Shown: positions 58,340 to 64,000 of the stretch, piece after piece
Layout of the letters: each line of letters begins with the position of its first letter
Position numbering within the stretch: position 1 is the stretch's first letter
NCBI GenBank assembly: GCA_025963775.1
Contig: JAOQAD010000020.1
Coordinates: 1 to 64,000 of the forward strand
From: Bacteroidota bacterium
GTDB lineage: Bacteria > Bacteroidota > Bacteroidia > 2-12-FULL-35-15
Direction: 5' to 3'
DNA length: 64,000 bases
Made by a program: the position numbers and the translations under genes
The notes under the pieces: model-generated
Told to the model about the DNA's origin: nothing
Databases searched by the model: none
What the model saw: only the letters and a program-made list of their open reading frames with translations

Positions 58340-60415
58340 ATGCTCATGAAAAAATCAATACTGGTTGCGGCAATGTTTGTTGCCGGGCTATTTGTAAAGG
58401 CACAGCCCGGTGCGGGCATGTGGACATGGATGAACGGCAATCCTGCGAGCTACGCTCCCGTATACGGCGTGCAGGGAGTTCCTGCGCCCGGCAATCATCC
58501 TTCGTACGCTCCCAACCCGGGATTCTGGAAAGGCAAGGATGGAAAATTCTGGCTCTTCGGAACCGGCAACCTTACAGATACCTGGTCCTTCGACCCGGTT
58601 ACCAACCAGTGGGCATGGGAAGCAGGAACCCATAACGGTTCTGCAAGCATCGGGACAATGGGAGTGAGTAGTTCGTCCAACAGGCCGCCACTGCTCGAAA
58701 CTCCTGTTTGCTGGACTGATACAACCGGTAATTTGTGGATGTTCGGTGGATATGAAGCTTCATTCGGCCCCAGGAACCAGCTCTGGAAATTTGATGTTAC
58801 AACCAAAGAGTGGGTATGGGTGCGTGGAAGCGCTTCACCTTTTTCCGGCGGACTGTATGGTATAAAAGGAGTTGCAAGCCCTATCAATGATCCCGCTGCA
58901 CGGTTGAAAGCCAGCGGCTGGGCGGATGCCAACAACAATCTCTGGATGTGTCTCGGCGAATATTATGTGGGCACCGCCACCTTTTTCAATGATGTATGGA
59001 AGTATAACATCAGCTCCAACGAATGGTACTGGATGGCCGGAGATTCTGCAGGCTCGGGAACAACACCGGTGAACGATATTTTTAATGGTGTCGGTGCATT
59101 CGATCCCGGGAATACGCCTGCAGGAATGCCTTCCTTCAATGCATTGCCCGACGATTCGGGGAATGGCTACCTGCTGACCATAAGCGGCAATTTCTGGAAG
59201 TATGATGTCAGCATCAATCAGTGGGCCTGCCTGCGAACAGATACTATGCGTTATAATCCGCCGCATCATTTCTTCTGTGTGCCTTCCTATGCTTATTATC
59301 CTGTGGCAACTTCGTTCAATACCTTGTGTGCAAAAGACAGTTGCGGAAACTTCTGGTACCGCGAAGATGGCCGGCTTTGGCAGTACAATGTGGCGCAGGA
59401 TAAATTCACGCAGGTGAACGCGATCAGCGGATCTGTTCCTGTATATGGAACGCAGGGCGTGCCCGATCCGGCAAATTCACCATTTGTGAGCCGCGGTGCC
59501 GCAGCATGGATGGACAACAATGGCAATTTCTGGCAATACGGCGGCTATGATTTTAATCCTTCCAATTTTTATTGGGTGATGTGGAAATATGTGCCCGATA
59601 CGAATTGCACCAGCTGCTCCGGTGTGAATAATACTTTCGCTGATTTTCTGCCGCAGTATGGCGATCAGTGCGTACCGGCCGATATGCCCTTTACAGATTA
59701 CAGTGTTAACGCTGCTGCTTATCTCTGGGATTTCGGCGACGGGCAAAGCTCCACGCTTGCTTCGCCGGAGCATACATACACTGCTGCAGGAACCTATACT
59801 GTAACGCTCATTACAACAAACGGCTCACATACCGATACGGCAGTATATTATGATATTGAAATTTATGATTCCCCGACAGCTGCTTTCACAACAAATGTCA
59901 GCAGCGGAAATGCAGTGCTTACAGTCATCACCAATAACATGTCGGTCTCGGGCCCTTCAACAAGCTATCTCTGGAATTTTGGAGCAGGCGATCCCGATGA
60001 ATTTGCAAACAATACATCGTACGATTACATGAATCCGGGTAGTTACAACCTCATGCTGTATGTAACCGATAACAGTACAGGATGCTCCGATACGGCTTCT
60101 TCGGTGATCACAGTGTATCCTGTCGGGACGGGGATCGAACTGTACAGCCAGGAAGAATTTCTGAAAGCAGCGCCGAACCCTTTTGTGAATGAAACGCTCA
60201 TTAAATATTCGCTGAAGAAAAATTCGGTTGTGAAAGCAGAAGTGTATAATGTATCGGGCAGGTTGGTGAAAACACTTGTGAATGCTGAGCAGGCAGCGGG
60301 AGAATACACTTACCCGTTTTCAGCAGGCGGGAAAAGGGGGGATGCGGGGAGCTATTTTGTGAAGCTTACGGTCGACGGTAAAGTGATCACGAAGCGAATC
60401 ACAGCGACCCGGTAA
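58340..60415 (+). CDS. kelch-repeat and PKD-domain T9SS surface protein
   Basis: About 691 residues from ATG at 58340 (58346 also possible); an earlier frame from 58274 lies inside the preceding gene. Signal (MLMKKSILVAAMFVAGLFVKA), then kelch-type repeats (GKFWLFGTGNLTDTWSFDPVTNQWAWE, NLWMFGGYEASFGPRNQLWKFD, NLWMCLGEYYVGTATFFNDVWKYN) in residues 20-430. PKD domains follow (DYSVNAAAYLWDFGDGQSSTLASPEHTYTAAGTYTVTL and NMSVSGPSTSYLWNFGAGDPDEF), and a T9SS type A end (KAAPNPFVNETLIKYSL...GSYFVKLTVDGKVITKRIT). Displayed on the surface. Binding target unknown. Confidence 0.88.
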   Translation: MLMKKSILVAAMFVAGLFVKAQPGAGMWTWMNGNPASYAPVYGVQGVPAPGNHPSYAPNPGFWKGKDGKFWLFGTGNLTDTWSFDPVTNQWAWEAGTHNGSASIGTMGVSSSSNRPPLLETPVCWTDTTGNLWMFGGYEASFGPRNQLWKFDVTTKEWVWVRGSASPFSGGLYGIKGVASPINDPAARLKASGWADANNNLWMCLGEYYVGTATFFNDVWKYNISSNEWYWMAGDSAGSGTTPVNDIFNGVGAFDPGNTPAGMPSFNALPDDSGNGYLLTISGNFWKYDVSINQWACLRTDTMRYNPPHHFFCVPSYAYYPVATSFNTLCAKDSCGNFWYREDGRLWQYNVAQDKFTQVNAISGSVPVYGTQGVPDPANSPFVSRGAAAWMDNNGNFWQYGGYDFNPSNFYWVMWKYVPDTNCTSCSGVNNTFADFLPQYGDQCVPADMPFTDYSVNAAAYLWDFGDGQSSTLASPEHTYTAAGTYTVTLITTNGSHTDTAVYYDIEIYDSPTAAFTTNVSSGNAVLTVITNNMSVSGPSTSYLWNFGAGDPDEFANNTSYDYMNPGSYNLMLYVTDNSTGCSDTASSVITVYPVGTGIELYSQEEFLKAAPNPFVNETLIKYSLKKNSVVKAEVYNVSGRLVKTLVNAEQAAGEYTYPFSAGGKRGDAGSYFVKLTVDGKVITKRITATR

Positions 60416-60429
60416 AAGGAAATAAAAGG

Positions 60430-60463
60430 AAAAGCCCTGGAATATATTACCAGGGCTTTTTTT
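60430..60463. terminator. bidirectional terminator between convergent genes
   Basis: AAAAGCCCTGG (60430-60440) and CCAGGGCTTTT (60450-60460) pair exactly, flanked by A and T runs. Confidence 0.87.
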
Positions 60464-61061
60464 ATTTTGCAGGAGCGGCTTTCACGCTATCCGGTGCGCT
60501 TTCAGGTTCCGGAGCAGGAGCAGGCAATTCGCTTTCAGGCTGTGGAAGCTCTTTGAATGATTCGATCATCGTGTCCATGTCAGGCTCAAATTCAGCTTTC
60601 TTGTCTGCGCGTGTCCAGGTAAGGATCTGGTAAAAGGCATAAGGCGTTTCAATGATTCCGATCTTATAGTAGGCATCAATGTCATCAAACTTTCCATTGA
60701 TCTCGCTGACAAGCGCATTGTTCCCGTTGATCTTCTTTTCTGTGGCAGGGCTCATTTTGCCATTCTTGATCGTTTCAAGGATCGGCTGTGAAGCGGTGGT
60801 GAAGTAAGAGCGGAGGTCATAATCGAGGTCGTAATTCGCCATCGTTTTTTTTCGCTCATCGATCACGATCGCGTAAATATCCTTATCTGTATTCTGGTAT
60901 TGAAAAGAAGCATCCTTGTGAAGGTCCACGCAGGGCTGCATGTAGTCAGGCGTTGAAATGGAATAATGCTCGTTCACTTTCACTTCTTTGAAAGCGGTTT
61001 CCTTTTTACATGAAGAAATCAACGATACAACTGCAATTGAAACTAATAACTTCCTGATCAT
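60462..61061 (-). CDS. lipoprotein of unknown function
   Basis: A 199-residue protein with a lipoprotein signal (MIRKLLVSIAVVSLISSC, lipobox ISSC). The mature part KKETAFKEVKVNEHYSISTPDYMQPCVDLHKDASFQYQNTDKDIYAIVIDERKK resembles other small Bacteroidota lipoproteins with a PsbP-like fold (PsbP/LpqN-type), a guess only. The end is Glu/Pro/Ala-rich (PQPESELPAPAPEPESAPDSVKAAPAK). No operon partner; a terminator follows. Confidence 0.75.
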   Translation of the reverse strand: MIRKLLVSIAVVSLISSCKKETAFKEVKVNEHYSISTPDYMQPCVDLHKDASFQYQNTDKDIYAIVIDERKKTMANYDLDYDLRSYFTTASQPILETIKNGKMSPATEKKINGNNALVSEINGKFDDIDAYYKIGIIETPYAFYQILTWTRADKKAEFEPDMDTMIESFKELPQPESELPAPAPEPESAPDSVKAAPAK

Positions 61062-61121
61062 TCCGGGTATATTTGGCTATAGCAAAGTACTTAAAAATAT
61101 TCGGCAAAAAAAAATATGTTT

Positions 61122-61610
61122 TTAAACAGCCGGAAGGGTTGATCTCATTGAATTACAGAGTGTTTCCCATTCCTTTTGGCTGCCTGTCGTGATCCCGTTT
61201 TCCCAGGTAAACACTCCCGAAGGCTTCATGCTTTTATCGTACACCGGGATCACATTTACATGGATGTGCGGGCAGGTGTTGATGAGGCTTTGCTCCGAAC
61301 CCAATGCAGCAATGTAACAGCGTGAGGGCTTTAAAAGCTGCTCGATTGCTTTTGCAGCTGCATGTGCATTGCTGAAAAGGGCGCTGTTCTCTGTTTCCGA
61401 AACCCTGCTTTGCTGCTCCACATGTCTTTTTAGTGTGATGATGGCATGTCCCCAGAAGCGGGGATATTCTGAAAGCATCACTTTGGAATGTTTATCTTCC
61501 TTCAGGAGATAGGCCGTGTTTTTATTCATCGCGCAGATGAGGCATTCCCCCGGAGCCCTTTCCTTCCGCAATTTTTCCAGTGCTTCGTCCTTTGTGATGA
61601 GCTGCGGCAT
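61122..61610 (-). CDS. HIT-family protein with altered third histidine
   Basis: A 162-residue HIT-fold protein. The family site is CPHIHVNVIPVY: H115 and the nucleophilic H117 of the HxHxHxx motif are kept, but the third His is N119. The N-terminus has a CLIC (C23, C26) pair as in some Ap4A-hydrolase-like members. It might be a nucleoside-phosphate hydrolase or transferase of reduced or different activity. Directly downstream of an unknown secreted-protein gene, with its start next to that stop, in an operon with the hybrid kinase. Confidence 0.85.
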   Translation of the reverse strand: MPQLITKDEALEKLRKERAPGECLICAMNKNTAYLLKEDKHSKVMLSEYPRFWGHAIITLKRHVEQQSRVSETENSALFSNAHAAAKAIEQLLKPSRCYIAALGSEQSLINTCPHIHVNVIPVYDKSMKPSGVFTWENGITTGSQKEWETLCNSMRSTLPAV

Positions 61611-62615
61611 TCAGGGATTTTTTACGATGAGTGAATCCTTTTGTGCAGCCATTGCATTGTTCAATGCCTCAATGGTAAGGTTGAGCTGGTTTTCCCGGAG
61701 GTCATAATAAGAGTTGACAAGGGCGATGGTTTGGGGATAGCTGCAGCAGTTCACATTCCAGCTCCAGTAAAAATCGGTACGGTCCGACAGGTTCTTAAAA
61801 TCATCCTGTGCCGGGCCGCAGCCATCGTCCTCTTCCTTCGCAAGCAGGCTTTTTTTGACCATTTCCAGGAAGCTGATATCCTGTTTCATCTTGTTCTTTA
61901 TGGCGGCTGTTCCGTACGACCAGGAGGCGATCATGTTCTCATTGCAGATCACGTATTCACGGTACGGATAATTCGAAGAGACAGTACGGATACTTGCAGC
62001 CCGGTACGAGCCGCGGTAAAGGGCTGTCTTCTTTTTTGTTTTTTTAGAATACACGAAGTAAACAGCAGCAATCCTGCCGGCTAAAGTTTTTGCAAGAACA
62101 GGCATCATCATCCTTCCGTCAAGCGTGTAAAATTCGTAGTTGATCTCATCATTTGAAACAATGGCCTTGCAGAAAATAGCATCCTTTTTAAAAGTGACCT
62201 TCAACAGCTGGTCGCCGTAGTTTTCGCCAGGGTAGCCACGGATAGTAGCCCAGGGATGCGGCCATCCGAAGCGCTTTTTAGCGAAGCGGCTGTCCAGCAA
62301 AAAAGCGGCAATAGTATCGCCCTTTGCTTTTTTTTCTTCGAGCAGCAGGTCGTAGTTGGATTTGCCGGCTGTTTCCGACTTGCTTTTTATCAGGAGTGTT
62401 TTGTTCTTTTTCAGGATGTCGATCTGCTCCGGCGTTGTCCATGTGTACAGCTCATTGCGGATGATGTTCTCATTCACGACCGAATACGATTCTTCCAGTT
62501 TGCAATACAGCGAATCATCAAAAGAAGTGAATGCACTCTCTTTTTTATCATTGTGAAAAGAGCTGAGCAAAATGATCAGCAATAAAACAGGCGCATAAAA
62601 AATGGTTGTCCGCAT
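61611..62615 (-). CDS. exported protein of unknown function, kinase operon
   Basis: A 334-residue protein with a signal or anchor at the N-terminus (TIFYAPVLLLIILLSSFHND). Seen in it: FGWPHPWATIRGYPGENYGDQLLKVTFK, a beta-rich middle (FYTLDGRMMMPVLAKTLAGRIAAVYFVYSKK) and a Cys pair NVNCCSYPQT. I do not recognise the family. The gene sits two bases after the hybrid kinase and abuts the HIT gene, so it is part of one operon. A periplasmic sensing role is conceivable but unproven. Confidence 0.78.
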   Translation of the reverse strand: MRTTIFYAPVLLLIILLSSFHNDKKESAFTSFDDSLYCKLEESYSVVNENIIRNELYTWTTPEQIDILKKNKTLLIKSKSETAGKSNYDLLLEEKKAKGDTIAAFLLDSRFAKKRFGWPHPWATIRGYPGENYGDQLLKVTFKKDAIFCKAIVSNDEINYEFYTLDGRMMMPVLAKTLAGRIAAVYFVYSKKTKKKTALYRGSYRAASIRTVSSNYPYREYVICNENMIASWSYGTAAIKNKMKQDISFLEMVKKSLLAKEEDDGCGPAQDDFKNLSDRTDFYWSWNVNCCSYPQTIALVNSYYDLRENQLNLTIEALNNAMAAQKDSLIVKNP

Positions 62616-62617
62616 GC

Positions 62618-64000
62618 TCAGCTTATTTTTTCAAGTTCCTTTTTTAATGCTTCAACAGTCTGCAGGCAGAGCTTGTTCATCTGTTCCACCTTGCTGATCA
62701 TTTGCTGTGTAAGCCCGTATCCTTGTATGTTCTTTTCAATGAACTCCAGCTGGAGGTTCAGCTCAAAGGCTCCAAGCAGCTTTGCCGGGCTTTTCATTTT
62801 ATGCGCCTGCGGCCCGATCGCATTCAGCTGCTGTGCTTCGAGGAATTGGTTCATTTCCTTCACATATACCGGCATTTCCTCGATGTAGCTTTTCAGGATG
62901 TCTTTTATGTACTCGTTATCGCCTTCCGAGCGTTCCCGCAGCAGCGCGAGGTCGATCACCGGCGCTGTGCTTTTGATCACATCGAGCGGGATCGTCTTCA
63001 TGATCTTATCGTACAGGTCTTCCGGGTTAAAAGGCTTCGACACATATTCGTTCATGCCCACCGAAATACATTTTTCCCTGTCGCCGATGAGTGCGGAAGC
63101 TGTCATGGCAATGATCGGGATCTTATTTATTGGCGCCGGCATTTTTTTGCGGATGTGGCGCGTGGCTTCAAAACCATCAATTTCAGGCATGGTCACGTCC
63201 ATGAGGATCAGGTCGAATTTTTTCTCGTTCAGCTTTTCAAATGCTATTTTAGCGTTGTCGGCCACATCCACTTTTGCATTCCATTTCTGCAGGGTGAGCG
63301 CGGCAACACGCTGGTTCACCTTGTTGTCGTCGATCACAAGCACCGCTATGGAATTAAGGTTCGGCTGGTTGAAATCACCCGGCTGGATGTTCAGGTCGCG
63401 CTGCTCTTTTATATTGCGCGAAAGCTTTTTGAACTGCAGCGTGAAGGAAAATGTAGAGCCTTCGTTCACCTTGCTGCTCACGGAAATAGTTCCGCCCTGC
63501 TGCTCGATCAGCTGTTTTGCGATCGTGAGCCCCAGTCCTGTACCGCCGTATTTACGGGTGGTTTGAGCGTTCACCTGCGTAAAGCTTTCGAAGATTGTGC
63601 TGAGCTTGCTTTCCTGGATCCCTATGCCGGTATCCTGCACGCTGAAAAGGATCAGCAGCTCTTTGCCGTCGTCCTTCAGCAGCTTCGCAACAATTTTCAC
63701 TTCTCCTTTTTCGGTGAACTTAATGGCATTCCCCGTAAGGTTCAGCAATACCTGGTTCAGGCGCACAGGGTCGCCGATAAGCGCAGGCGGAACGGCTTCA
63801 TCGATGCTGGAGATCAGGCGGATGTTCTTTTCAGTGCTGCGGTATTGGAGCGAGTACACGAGGTTTTTAAAAAGATCGGAAAGGCGGAATGCTTTTTTCT
63901 CAAAGGTCATTTTTCCGGCGTTGATCTTTGAAAGGTCGAGCAGGTCGTTGATAAGCACCAGCAGGCTGTTTGCCGATTCGTTGATCGCGCTGATGTATTC
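62618..64000 (-). CDS. hybrid sensor histidine kinase with receiver and HPt domains (partial)
   Basis: The gene continues past the right edge: the frame stays open to 64000 and reads EYISAINESANSLLVLINDL before DLSKINAGK, the segment after a HisKA phosphoacceptor that lies outside the window. Seen here are the HATPase domain (QVLLNLTGNAIKFTEKGEVKI, KYGGTGLGLTIAKQLIEQQGG), one receiver (VLVIDDNKVNQRVAALTL, LILMDVTMPEIDGF) and an HPt domain with phosphoacceptor H in AHKMKSPAKLLGA. A multi-step phosphorelay in one protein. It heads the operon with the 61611 and 61122 genes. Confidence 0.93.
   Translation of the reverse strand, partial: EYISAINESANSLLVLINDLLDLSKINAGKMTFEKKAFRLSDLFKNLVYSLQYRSTEKNIRLISSIDEAVPPALIGDPVRLNQVLLNLTGNAIKFTEKGEVKIVAKLLKDDGKELLILFSVQDTGIGIQESKLSTIFESFTQVNAQTTRKYGGTGLGLTIAKQLIEQQGGTISVSSKVNEGSTFSFTLQFKKLSRNIKEQRDLNIQPGDFNQPNLNSIAVLVIDDNKVNQRVAALTLQKWNAKVDVADNAKIAFEKLNEKKFDLILMDVTMPEIDGFEATRHIRKKMPAPINKIPIIAMTASALIGDREKCISVGMNEYVSKPFNPEDLYDKIMKTIPLDVIKSTAPVIDLALLRERSEGDNEYIKDILKSYIEEMPVYVKEMNQFLEAQQLNAIGPQAHKMKSPAKLLGAFELNLQLEFIEKNIQGYGLTQQMISKVEQMNKLCLQTVEALKKELEKIS

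Noticed and set aside
62702-63931. 409-codon open frame on + opposite the hybrid kinase
   Set aside because: It is antisense to a clear kinase with intact HATPase, receiver and HPt domains. Its predicted peptide is His/Arg/Phe-rich with no domain and arises from codon bias.

Overview
The window looks like a chromosomal segment of a free-living Bacteroidota bacterium, probably of the Chitinophagales/Sphingobacteriales/Cytophagales type. The evidence is: seven proteins ending in type IX secretion (T9SS) sorting domains, promoters of the Bacteroidota form (TTTG-like -33, TAnnTTTG -7), the conserved block pdxA - DUF177 - rpmF - plsX - fabH - accB - accC, giant propeller sensors fused to SpoIIE phosphatase or LytS-type kinase, and an ECF42 sigma factor. 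No tRNA, rRNA, CRISPR array, integrase or transposase was found.

Layout. 1-6.3 kb: vitamin B6 and fatty-acid initiation genes on the + strand. 6.4-7.3 kb: an SH3-like envelope protein. 7.3-11.6 kb (- strand): a compact three-gene unit of AAA+ ATPase, an eCIS-core (DUF4157) protein with a C-terminal HH-type nuclease-like tip, and a small probable immunity protein. 11.6-16 kb: a decayed hydrolase tail, a TPR membrane protein lacking an output domain, a lipoprotein esterase, and a cytochrome c/copper-monooxygenase-like T9SS protein. 16-22.3 kb: small accessory genes (zinc ribbon, GNAT, PhyH, pentapeptide, ankyrin). 22.3-26.5 kb: ECF42 sigma, DGPF/YCII protein, VOC, two GNATs, alpha/beta hydrolase. 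26.5-29.3 kb: single-gene units (VOC, RibD-like reductase, hydrolase, DUF1801), two of them preceded by an identical 15-bp attC-like motif, which suggests an integron-type cassette array without a nearby integrase. 29.3-31.3 kb: ssb, then a GIY-YIG nuclease gene framed by long perfect inverted repeats. 31.3-37.4 kb: subtilase, bacilliredoxin, M16 peptidase, tRNA adenosine deaminase. 37.5-60.4 kb: cell-surface and signalling genes, namely a SprB-repeat T9SS protein, a propeller-SpoIIE sensor, aspS, two giant T9SS proteins sharing a dockerin-like/cohesin-like tail, a LytS/LytTR two-component pair, and a kelch/PKD T9SS protein. 60.4-64 kb: a lipoprotein, then an operon of hybrid histidine kinase (cut by the window end), an unknown secreted protein and a HIT protein.

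How they work together: the first block supplies acyl-CoA carboxylase, fatty-acid initiation and phospholipid precursors. The rest is mostly environmental sensing, surface display and accessory defence/detoxification genes. The most promising unusual systems are the ATPase/eCIS-core toxin/immunity operon with no contractile tail nearby, the attC-like cassette array, and the palindrome-flanked GIY-YIG gene. All function calls come from reading motifs by eye; no database search was run.
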